Below, one piece after another: positions 17,551-24,568 of a stretch of DNA of 64,000 nucleotides. The stretch lies in NCBI GenBank assembly GCA_030523425.1, contig JAUNIP010000001.1:10934-74933 (forward strand), read 5' to 3'. The stretch comes from Coriobacteriia bacterium. GTDB lineage: Bacteria > Actinomycetota > Coriobacteriia > Coriobacteriales > Eggerthellaceae. Within the stretch, counting starts at the first letter, position 1; every line of letters starts with the position of its first letter. Under the pieces are notes generated by a model. The model ran no database searches, was not told the origin of the DNA, and saw only the letters and a list, made by a program, of their open reading frames with translations. The translations under genes and the position numbers were made by a program.

Positions 17551-18426
17551 ATGCATTCACTTTTACAACACGAAAGCAGATGCTTGGAAGCCATCATCGG
17601 CAAAACCGAAAAGCGGCTGGAACACGCGCCTGACGGGATCCTCCACATAACGCGAAGCCATGGCGTGGTGCAATATCGTCAACGGTTCAAACGAGGTATG
17701 CCGGAAACATATCTGGGTCCCAACCAAGAAGAACTGAAGAAGCAGCTTGCGCAAAAAGGATACGATCAGAAGGTGCTTAAGCTGGCCCGGGCAGAAAAAG
17801 AGCTCATAGGAGCGTACCTGCTAAAAGAGAACGAGGCACCTGGTTCCAAAGCGTCAGACGCCGATACGTGCCCTACAGCGAAATCAGCCACACAGCCTCC
17901 CTTACGCATAAGCCCCTACCCCACCCTGCATGCTATCAAGCAGCTTTACGAACACCTTTCGCCTGAACTGCAATCCCTGGTCACGCCTTGTGTTATGCCT
18001 GATGGTGAATTTCGGGCTGCTTGGGAGGCTGCTGAAGTGGCGGGCAGCACGTTATCCCGGGAAGGATGCATCTTTCAAACGGAGCGGGGCGAATTCGTAC
18101 GGTCGAAATCGGAGACCATCATTGCCGACAGGCTGTTTCGCGCGGGGGTGCCTTATCGCTACGAACAGCCGTTGCAGATGCAAAACGGTGTAACGGTGCA
18201 TCCGGACTTCGTGGCGCTGAATACCCTCACGCGGCAGGAATTCGTCTGGGAGCACTTCGGGCTAATGGACGATTCCGAATACGCAGGCAAAACGGTGCAG
18301 AAAATCAACGCCTACATCGAAAGCGGGTTGGTGCCTGGCTGCGGTCTTATCATCACTTTCGAATCGGCGGCAGTTCCCCTTAATGTGGCCACCATCGAAG
18401 CGAACATAGCGGCGTTTCTGCTTTAG
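17551..18426 (+). CDS. Predicted PD-(D/E)XK nuclease-like protein of unknown role
   Basis: 291 residues from the ATG at 17551, preceded by AGGAAGGAAG. The N-terminal half (1-140) is helical and charged, with a basic YRQRFKRG patch; the C-terminal part carries KSETIIADRL (E188), PYRYEQPL (E205), TVHPDF (D219) and FVWEHFGLMD (E234), a spacing that fits the PD-(D/E)XK fold of TnsA/restriction-like nucleases. The usual final Lys is replaced by His at ExH, so activity is uncertain. It directly follows the palindromic array (337 bp away) and converges with the U32 gene, overlapping its stop by 4 bp. I do not recognise a named family; many such genes are annotated hypothetical. Confidence 0.6.
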   Translation: MHSLLQHESRCLEAIIGKTEKRLEHAPDGILHITRSHGVVQYRQRFKRGMPETYLGPNQEELKKQLAQKGYDQKVLKLARAEKELIGAYLLKENEAPGSKASDADTCPTAKSATQPPLRISPYPTLHAIKQLYEHLSPELQSLVTPCVMPDGEFRAAWEAAEVAGSTLSREGCIFQTERGEFVRSKSETIIADRLFRAGVPYRYEQPLQMQNGVTVHPDFVALNTLTRQEFVWEHFGLMDDSEYAGKTVQKINAYIESGLVPGCGLIITFESAAVPLNVATIEANIAAFLL

Positions 18427-19898
18427 TGCGAATGCTCCGGGGACGATACGGTTGCGAGCGCCTCATATCCGCCGCCCGCCGGCGCATCTTCGTGGCGGGC
18501 GCTGCGGCGGAATTGCTTAATGCGCAGATAGCTGCCAGCGGGGATGAACAGGGGCGATTCGAAGGAGTAAAGCGCTACGGAGCGGTTGGCGGCAGGCACG
18601 GGCACGGGGGCGCCCAGGCCCAGGCTGGCGCCATTGTTAGGGCCTAACGTAAGGCCGGCGGGCTCCAGGGCGTCCGCAGCGGTTTCGGCCAGCACCACGG
18701 GGCCGCCCTGGGCGTCCACCGGTTCCGGATGCCAGGCAAGATTGCGTACCGTTACCGCTTGCGTGGCCGCGCGCGGGATTAGCGCTTCCAGCGCATCGCC
18801 TTCCGACCAGCGATTGCGGCAACGCACCAGCACGCGAAAGGCGTCTGGGGCTGGGGCCGCGTCCGCGCCCGGGGCGCCTTCCAGGGCTGGGGCCGCGTCC
18901 GCGCCCCCCAGCGCTTCGCATCCCACCACGTCGGCCACGTGCAGGCATTCCTGCTGGTAGCCGTCGTAGTGTGGCGCTTGCTGGGCTTCGCCGAAGAAGA
19001 AACCCGTGTTGTAGGGCCGGTGGCTGACGGTTTCCAGTTCCGACGCCACCGCGGCGGGGTCTTCGCCGTCAAGCACACGGCGATACGCGTTCACCACCGT
19101 GGCCACGTAAAACGCCTTCTTGTTGCGGCCTTCAATCTTTATGGAATCAACGCCAGCGGCCTGCAGTTCCCGCAGGTAGGCCAACATGTTCAGGTCCTTA
19201 GCGTTCATGATGAACGTGCCGCGATCGTCTTCTTCCACGGGGAAGAATTCGCCCGGGCGCTTTTCTTCTTCCAGCGCATATTGCCACCGGCATGGCTGGG
19301 TGCAGTGGCCCTTGTTGGCGCTGCGGCCAGTCAGACAGCTGCTTATCAGGCACCGCCCGGAAACCGCCATGCACATGGCGCCGTGGGCGAATACCTCTAT
19401 CTGCAGGTCAGGGGGCACCTGCGCCCGCATGGTGGCAATATCTTCCAGGCTCATTTCCCGCGCGCACACCACGCGCTTGGCCCCCAAGCTGTGCCACATG
19501 CGCGCGCTTTCCGCGTTCGCCACGCTGGCCTGCGTGCTCACGTGCAGCTGAACATGTGGAGCGTAACGCCCGGCCAAGCTGAAGGCACCCAAGTCGCCAA
19601 TAATCAGAGCGTCCACGCCGGCGCTTTCGACGGCTTCGAAGAACGCCGGCAGTTCGGGCAAGTCATCCTGCATCATAAGAACGTTGCAAGTGAGGTGCAC
19701 CTTCACGCCCGCAGCATGGGCCAGTGACACCGCGCGGGGCAAATCCTCCAGCGCAAAGTTCGCCGCCCGCGCCCGCATGCCGAAACGTTCGGCCGCCAAG
19801 TACACGGCATTCGCCCCAAAGCGCACCGCAGCCCCCAACTGCTCAAAGCCTCCCGCAGGGGCCAGCAGCTCCATAGGTATTTCGCGCGCGCAAGTCAT
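18423..19898 (-). CDS. U32 family peptidase/tRNA-hydroxylation-type protein
   Basis: 491 residues from the ATG at 19898 (MTCAREIPMELLAPAG); the family usually begins at MELLAPAG, so 19874 is the alternative. Signatures are FGANAVYLA, VFAHGAMCMAVSGRCLISS, the Cys cluster GHCTQPCRW and SIKIEGRNK, typical of the U32 group, whose studied members act in prephenate-dependent rRNA/tRNA hydroxylation (RlhA, TrhP) or as collagenase-like proteases. Four cysteines could bind an iron-sulfur cluster. The C-terminal domain has an Ala/Gly/Pro-rich insert with a duplicated GADAAPA-type segment. Five helically phased CAAGT boxes lie about 180-315 bp upstream. Confidence 0.88.
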   Translation of the reverse strand: MTCAREIPMELLAPAGGFEQLGAAVRFGANAVYLAAERFGMRARAANFALEDLPRAVSLAHAAGVKVHLTCNVLMMQDDLPELPAFFEAVESAGVDALIIGDLGAFSLAGRYAPHVQLHVSTQASVANAESARMWHSLGAKRVVCAREMSLEDIATMRAQVPPDLQIEVFAHGAMCMAVSGRCLISSCLTGRSANKGHCTQPCRWQYALEEEKRPGEFFPVEEDDRGTFIMNAKDLNMLAYLRELQAAGVDSIKIEGRNKKAFYVATVVNAYRRVLDGEDPAAVASELETVSHRPYNTGFFFGEAQQAPHYDGYQQECLHVADVVGCEALGGADAAPALEGAPGADAAPAPDAFRVLVRCRNRWSEGDALEALIPRAATQAVTVRNLAWHPEPVDAQGGPVVLAETAADALEPAGLTLGPNNGASLGLGAPVPVPAANRSVALYSFESPLFIPAGSYLRIKQFRRSARHEDAPAGGGYEALATVSSPEHSH

Positions 19899-20284
19899 GC
19901 GCCCAAGCATACCACGGAACCGCCCCTTCGCCATGCCACCCAGGGGCATTTCGACCAGGGCAGGCGAAGGCCGCAGCACCCACAAGGGTACCGCGGCCTT
20001 CGGTCTAATTTCTTATGCTGCGCCCTTACAGCACTCCCTTTCGCTAGTCATTTTGGTTGCAAGCCTCCAAACTGAAGCAAGTAAAAAGCAAGTGGCAGTC
20101 AAGTGAAAAATCTTGCAGCGAAAATCACGAAACCGCAGGTGAAAGGCATGATACGGCAAAGTAAGCCGTGCGATTCGCCTTATTTCGCGCCAGAAAAGCA
20201 AGTAAGCGTCAAGTGAGATTTGGGCATGCTGCCTGCATGCACGCAGCGTATACGCTGCCGGGAAACGCAACCCTGGTTGTGTTT
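19899..20284. other. Intergenic region upstream of the U32 gene
   Basis: 386 bp. A long minus-strand reading frame here has no family resemblance and looks like chance in GC-rich DNA. The only structure seen is a set of CAAGT boxes spaced 11 bp apart (20078-20104 and 20199-20214). Confidence 0.5.
20078..20214 (-). promoter_or_regulatory. Helically phased CAAGT/ACTTG boxes
   Basis: CAAGT occurs at 20078, 20089 and 20100 (11-bp period) and again at 20199 and 20210 (11 bp). The surrounding ~28 bp (AAAAGCAAGT, then GTCAAGTGA) is repeated 110 bp apart. Same-face spacing suggests a regulator binding direct repeats upstream of the U32 gene. Confidence 0.45.
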
Positions 20285-20509
20285 CTATAAGTCCTGGTGG
20301 TCTGCCTGCAAAACAATCGCTTGCGTGCCTGTTTCGGCTACCACCTGCGTTACCGAAGCGGCCGCGGGCGCGTCTAACGTTCCCGATTGCATGCAGCCGG
20401 CTTTGTCGGCAGCGCCGCCTAAGGCGAAGAAGCTCAAGCCGGTGGCCATCATCAGCGTCACCACGGCCAAGGCCCAACCTGCATCAAATCCCGTAGTCTT
20501 CGTTTCCAC
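20285..20509 (-). CDS. Small predicted single-pass membrane protein
   Basis: 74 residues from a GTG at 20509, chosen because GGAAGAGG stands just upstream; an ATG reading extends it to 20605 (106 residues). The chain has one membrane helix (about 12-32: WALAVVTLMMATGLSFFALGG) and a polar tail with TDA/VTQVVAETGTQ. No family recognised. Codon pattern and the ribosome-binding site favour a real gene. It is isolated between repeat-rich regions. Confidence 0.5.
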   Translation of the reverse strand: METKTTGFDAGWALAVVTLMMATGLSFFALGGAADKAGCMQSGTLDAPAAASVTQVVAETGTQAIVLQADHQDL

Positions 20510-20631
20510 GACACACCTCTTCCAAACAGTTTCTTCTGTGCAAAACGGCTGTTCAAGCTCTGAAAACATAATCCCCCGCCCCCAGCTGCCATGGTTGCGC
20601 AACATTGAAATATATCGACGCTACCGCAGGA

Positions 20632-20745
20632 GCCGTGCGCACGAGACGCGATGGGGGGTGCTGTGCTGGAGGTTTAGGGCAGGAAAAGAAAGGGTCTGGC
20701 CTCGGAGCAGAGACCCTCGCCTCCGGCGACGCGCGGGTTCGGGCA
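20632..20745. repeat. Dispersed repeat, copy B
   Basis: Same-orientation relative of 16645-16760. Both copies lie beside an inverted-repeat array, copy A about 50 bp before array 1 and copy B about 50 bp before array 2. Confidence 0.65.
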
Positions 20746-20795
20746 TGCAGGGCTGAAGCGCCTAGGCCTCCGGGCGGGTCCTATACCGCTTCTTT

Positions 20796-21100
20796 CGTTC
20801 GGGGCCGACAAAGGGGGCCGATTCGCCCGTTTTAGGGGCTTTTCCGCACCGTGAAGTGCGTTCGGGGTCGACGACGGCTGGCAAGCGGTGCTGGAAACGC
20901 CTCCTGCCAGTTTGCCTCCAGAAGGCAGCATCGCCCTGATCTGCAGGTTCGCTTCGATGGTCAGCGAAGGTGCACTTGCGGGCCCCAGAGGCAGGCCTGT
21001 TTTCGCCGCCTCTGGGGACCTTCGTCGGCCCCGAGCGGAGGTCGGCGTGCACAGGGCGACCAAAACAGCCGGATTCGGCCCCCTTCGTCGACCCCGAGCG
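20796..21100. repeat. Second inverted array, CG(C/T)TCGGGG(C/T)CGACGAAGG motif
   Basis: A ~19-bp motif occurs twice on the plus strand (from 20796 and 20859) and twice inverted (21019-21037 and 21082-21100); within each pair the offset is 63 bp. Between them lies a hairpin with 10-bp perfect arms CCCCAGAGGC / GCCTCTGGGG (20983-21017). The flanks of the motif (GCCGATTC...GTTTTAGG versus GCCGAATCC...GTTTTGG) also match. Confidence 0.7.
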
Positions 21101-21113
21101 CACATCGCAGTCA

Positions 21114-21330
21114 TCATAGTTCTGCACGCTTACCCCCACAGCCTGCTGCCCAGTCCTGCCCGGCGTACGCAGCCAGGTCCACCCGTTTCCGCCGCCTTTT
21201 CTGGCGGCAGCGGCCACCTTTTCCTGGGCTGCCTGGTAGGCGGCGGCGCTGTGCGTCGTTCTGGGCGCTGGGGACCTCAAGGGCCATAGTTTCCTTCGGC
21301 ACGCTGTACAGGGACCCGTCGGCGCCCAAG
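21114..21330 (-). pseudogene. Possible frameshifted remnant of a DUF6273-like protein
   Basis: One minus-strand frame gives GADGSLYSVPKETMALEVPSAQND and the next gives AYQAAQEKVAAAARKGG then GWTWLRTPG, reminiscent of the WWLRSPG motif of DUF6273-type proteins. Joining them needs a frameshift. Weak; based on a short motif only. Confidence 0.25.
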
Positions 21331-21579
21331 GGAGAAGCAGGGATGCTTGCGGTGTAGATATGCGCACAGTATTAGCAAATCCTTGAGTAGTTCCAGTAAA
21401 AAGCCCACTCAGGCATTTTGGTTGCACAATAGGAGAATTTTAGCGGGAGCATAATGGCTGCACCATTGCCCACCGCAGGCGCATTCTTGCGCGAACATGC
21501 CTGCGGTAATGCAACATACTTGCGAGCTTCCGCCCACTTGATGCTAAATCCGAAAGCCGGGCAGATCCGCAGCTGGCTG

Positions 21580-23121
21580 TTAGCCGGCGAAGGTTACGCG
21601 GGCACCTTGGGGGGTGTCCTCTATCACGAAGCCTAAGCCGGTCAGACCGTCGCGCACGGCATCGGCGGTGCCCCAGTCCTTGGCCTTGCGGGCGGCGGCG
21701 CGGGCTTCCAGCAGGGCGTCCACAGCGGCTTTCTTGAACAGGCCGTTCACCGGCGCATCGGCGTCAAAGCCTGCCAGACGCGCAGCCAGGTCCATAACCT
21801 CATCGGGGTAGTTGCCCCCTTCGTCCATGACCGCCACGCCCCACACGTCTATACCAAAAACGCCCATGAGTTCGCCCACGGCATTGCGTGCCTGCTCCAC
21901 CGCGGGAACATCGCATTCGGCCAATGCCCCACCGGCCAGGGCGGTGTTCAAAGCCCCCACCAGGCCAAAGACCACGCCTAAGGCCTCCGGCGCGTTGAAG
22001 TCGTCGTCCATGGAAGCGCAGAAGGACTCCCGCGCCAAAGCCACGGCCGCGCGCAAAGCCTCCGTATCCACCAACGAATCGCCCTCTTCGGCCGATTGCA
22101 GCAGCCATTCCGCGTTCTTCATGGCGTTTTCGATGCGCGTCAGGGCGGCATCGGCTTCGGCCAGGCGCACGTCGCCGAACACCAGAGGGCTGCGGTAGTG
22201 CGTCTGCAGCATCAGCATGCGCAGCGCTTCCGGACGCACAATATCTAACGCTTCGTGCAGCAGCAAGAAGTTGTTCAGGCTCTTCGACATCTTTTCCGCT
22301 TCGCCGGTTTCAGCGTTAGCAATCTGCAGCATGCCGGAATGCATCCAGTGTTGGCTAAATGCGCACCCGTACGCCGCCTCCGACTGCGCAATTTCGTTTT
22401 CGTGATGCGGAAACACCAGGTCAGACCCACCGCCGTGAATGTCGAACGGCAGCCCCAAGTACTTGTGGCTCATGGCACTGCATTCAATATGCCAACCCGG
22501 GCGGCCTTGCCCCCACGGGCTTTCCCAGCTGGGCTCGCCCGGCTTGGCAGCCTTCCACAAGGCGAAATCAAGCGCGTCGCGTTTGCGGTCTTCCAGGCCC
22601 TGGCCGTCCGCCCGCAGTTCGCGATGGCCACCTTCCATCTCATCGATGTTGCGGCCCGAAAGCTTGCCGTAAGCGGGATAGCTGCGCACGGCGAAGTACA
22701 CGTCGCCTTCCACCTCATACGCATGGCCTTCATCAATCAGGCGTTGCACCAGTTCAATCATGGTGTCAATTTCCTCGGTGGCCTTCGGGCGCACCGTGGG
22801 GTCTTTCACGCCCACCGCATGCATGTCTGAAATGAAGGCCTGCGTGTATTCCGCAGCCACTTCGGCGGCGCTGCGGCCTTCTTCGTTGGCGCGCTTGATA
22901 ATCTTGTCGTCAACGTCGGTGACGTTCTGCACGAAGGTGACGTCGAAGCCGCGGTATTCCAGATAGCGGCGGATGATGTCGAAGCTGATGAACGTGCGGG
23001 CATTGCCTATGTGGATGCGGTTGTACACCGTAGGGCCGCACACGTACATGCCCACTTTACCAGGCGTTATAGGGTCAAGTTCCACTTTGCGGCGGCGCAT
23101 AGTGTCATACAGTTTAATCAT
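21580..23121 (-). CDS. cysS: Cysteinyl-tRNA synthetase
   Basis: 513 residues, near the family norm. Class I signatures: HIGN in NRIHIGNARTF (residues 37-40) and KMSKS. The zinc ligands expected for CysRS are present: Cys in MYVCGPTVY, Cys in WHIECSAMS, and His/Glu in FPHHENEIAQS. It charges tRNA-Cys in the cytoplasm. A pseudoknot-capable element sits in the 88-bp gap to the upstream ispF gene. Confidence 0.97.
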   Translation of the reverse strand: MIKLYDTMRRRKVELDPITPGKVGMYVCGPTVYNRIHIGNARTFISFDIIRRYLEYRGFDVTFVQNVTDVDDKIIKRANEEGRSAAEVAAEYTQAFISDMHAVGVKDPTVRPKATEEIDTMIELVQRLIDEGHAYEVEGDVYFAVRSYPAYGKLSGRNIDEMEGGHRELRADGQGLEDRKRDALDFALWKAAKPGEPSWESPWGQGRPGWHIECSAMSHKYLGLPFDIHGGGSDLVFPHHENEIAQSEAAYGCAFSQHWMHSGMLQIANAETGEAEKMSKSLNNFLLLHEALDIVRPEALRMLMLQTHYRSPLVFGDVRLAEADAALTRIENAMKNAEWLLQSAEEGDSLVDTEALRAAVALARESFCASMDDDFNAPEALGVVFGLVGALNTALAGGALAECDVPAVEQARNAVGELMGVFGIDVWGVAVMDEGGNYPDEVMDLAARLAGFDADAPVNGLFKKAAVDALLEARAAARKAKDWGTADAVRDGLTGLGFVIEDTPQGARVTFAG

Positions 23122-23152
23122 ACAAGTCTCCTAACAGGCAAAAGGTGAGAGT

Positions 23153-23203
23153 GATGGGGAGGAGTGGTACACTTAGAACCGTCCCCATCGTACCACTTCC
23201 TCT
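23153..23203 (-). repeat. Pseudoknot-capable palindromic element between ispF and cysS
   Basis: On the transcript strand, GAGGAAGTGGTAC pairs with GTACCACTCCTC while the loop segment GATGGGGA pairs with TCCCCATC immediately after, giving interlocked stems (H-type pseudoknot or alternative hairpins). A related half, GGAGTGGTACGACGGGGA, recurs at 37584-37605. It may be a REP-like mobile palindrome or a cis-acting RNA for cysS. Confidence 0.5.
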
Positions 23204-23209
23204 TGTCAT

Positions 23210-23701
23210 CTAGCTACATCGACACAGCAGGGCCACGGCGGTGGCGGATATGCCTTCTTCGCGGCCTTCGAAACCCAAGTGTTCGGTGGTGGTGGCTTTC
23301 ACGCCCACGTTTTCCACGGCAATGCCCATAGCGCCCGCTAAATTCGCGCGCATCTGGTCGCGGTAGGGCGAAAGCTTGGGGGCCTGCGCGGCAATCACAC
23401 TGTCAACATCCAGAATTTCAAAGCCCGCTTCACGCACAAACTGCGCCACGGCGGCTAACAGCTTCAGCGAATCGGCGTCCTTGTATGCTGGGTCGGTGTC
23501 CGGGAACAGCTTGCCAATGTCGCCCCCGCGCACGCCGCCTAACAGCGCATCCGCAATGGCATGCGCCAGCACGTCAGCGTCCGAATGGCCCAGCAAGCCT
23601 TGGGTGTGCGGAATGTCCACGCCGCCCAAAATAAGCTTCCTGTTTGGCGCAAAGGCATGCACATCCATGCCCTGCCCTATGCGTAAATGCCGCGCGTCCA
23701 C
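23210..23701 (-). CDS. ispF: 2-C-methyl-D-erythritol 2,4-cyclodiphosphate synthase
   Basis: 163 residues, full length for IspF. Metal ligands D-x-H in GMDVHAF and the conserved HSDADVLAHAIADALLG are present, as is the C-terminal TTEHLGFEGREEGISA. It cyclises the CDP-ME phosphate in the MEP pathway of isoprenoid synthesis. It starts 2 bp after the end of ispD, so the two are co-expressed. Confidence 0.97.
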   Translation of the reverse strand: MDARHLRIGQGMDVHAFAPNRKLILGGVDIPHTQGLLGHSDADVLAHAIADALLGGVRGGDIGKLFPDTDPAYKDADSLKLLAAVAQFVREAGFEILDVDSVIAAQAPKLSPYRDQMRANLAGAMGIAVENVGVKATTTEHLGFEGREEGISATAVALLCRCS

Positions 23702-23703
23702 AG

Positions 23704-24534
23704 TTAGTCCCTCTTGCGCGAAGCGTGCAGGGCCAAGCTCAGAATCAGATAGTCTTCCGGCAAGGTAAGCTTTATGTTGTCGCGGCGGCCTTCCACCACC
23801 AACACGTTGCCGCCCATGCGTTCCACCAGCGAAGCGTCGTCGGTACCCACAAAGCCGTCGGACAGGGCCGCGGCGTGGGCGCGCTTGAACAAGCCCGCGC
23901 GGAACACCTGCGGCGTTTGCGCATTCCAGAACACGCGGCGGTCCGGCGTGCCGGCAATGGCGCCGTTTTCCACCACCTTCAAGGTGTCAACGGCCGGGCA
24001 CGCCATCACTGCGCCGTCGCAATCCAGGTTGCCCTTCACCACGTTGATGCAGTGGGTAATCTGGTCAGGCGTTATCATGGGCCGCGCGCCGTCGTGCATG
24101 GCCACGAATTCGAAGGATTCCGGCACCATTTCCAGTCCGTTGAACGCGCTGGTCTGGCGAATTTCACCGGCGGAAGCAACCACCACCGGCGTCACGAACG
24201 GGTAGGGGTCTATGGCTTCGCGCAGGTATTCGTCGCGCCGGTCGTCGGGGCACACAATCACAATCAGGCCCACTTCGGGACAGGCGTCAAACGCTTCGGC
24301 GCTCCACGAAAGCACGGGGCGCCCGCTGATGTGCACCAGCTGCTTGCCGCCCGCCTGCCCAAACCGATCACCCGTGCCGCCCGCCAAGATGATGGCCGCC
24401 GTGCTGGCGTTGTTAGCCACTTGGCCTTCCAGCGCGGCGATGGGCTGTTCAAGGGCGTCCAGGTTAATGATATCAGCATAAGAAGGCGCTTTCGCCTGTT
24501 CCAGCATGTGTTCTGTTCCTGTGGCTGTGGCCAT
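23704..24534 (-). CDS. ispD: 2-C-methyl-D-erythritol 4-phosphate cytidylyltransferase
   Basis: 276 residues from the ATG at 24534, which has AAGGGGG 8 bases upstream. The first ~45 residues are an extension absent from typical IspD (about 230 residues). The nucleotidyltransferase core begins AAIILAGGTGDRFG, followed by GGKQLVHISGRPVLSWS, HDGARP and the C-terminal D-D-ASLVERMG. It makes CDP-ME from MEP and CTP. Upstream of ispF in one operon. Confidence 0.94.
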   Translation of the reverse strand: MATATGTEHMLEQAKAPSYADIINLDALEQPIAALEGQVANNASTAAIILAGGTGDRFGQAGGKQLVHISGRPVLSWSAEAFDACPEVGLIVIVCPDDRRDEYLREAIDPYPFVTPVVVASAGEIRQTSAFNGLEMVPESFEFVAMHDGARPMITPDQITHCINVVKGNLDCDGAVMACPAVDTLKVVENGAIAGTPDRRVFWNAQTPQVFRAGLFKRAHAAALSDGFVGTDDASLVERMGGNVLVVEGRRDNIKLTLPEDYLILSLALHASRKRD

Positions 24535-24568
24535 GGCAGTCCCCCTTGCAACGCGCAACGCAAAAGAA

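Larger units (their letters stand above)
20510..21579. other. 1.07-kb gene-poor region with repeats
   Basis: Contains copy B of the dispersed repeat (20632-20745), an inverted array (20796-21100), a possible protein remnant (21114-21330), and an AT-richer end before cysS. Long open frames on both strands here disagree with each other and lack family resemblance. Confidence 0.55.

Noticed and set aside
20013-20477. 154-codon minus-strand frame
   Set aside because: Arg/Cys-rich composition without family resemblance; overlaps the better-supported small membrane gene and the CAAGT boxes.
20762-21427. 221-codon minus-strand frame
   Set aside because: Its sequence is explained by inverted nucleotide repeats; the only protein-like motif (WLRTPG) needs a frameshift to extend.
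21454-21636. Small plus-strand gene overlapping cysS
   Set aside because: Runs into the 3' end of cysS on the opposite strand, no ribosome-binding site or recognised family.
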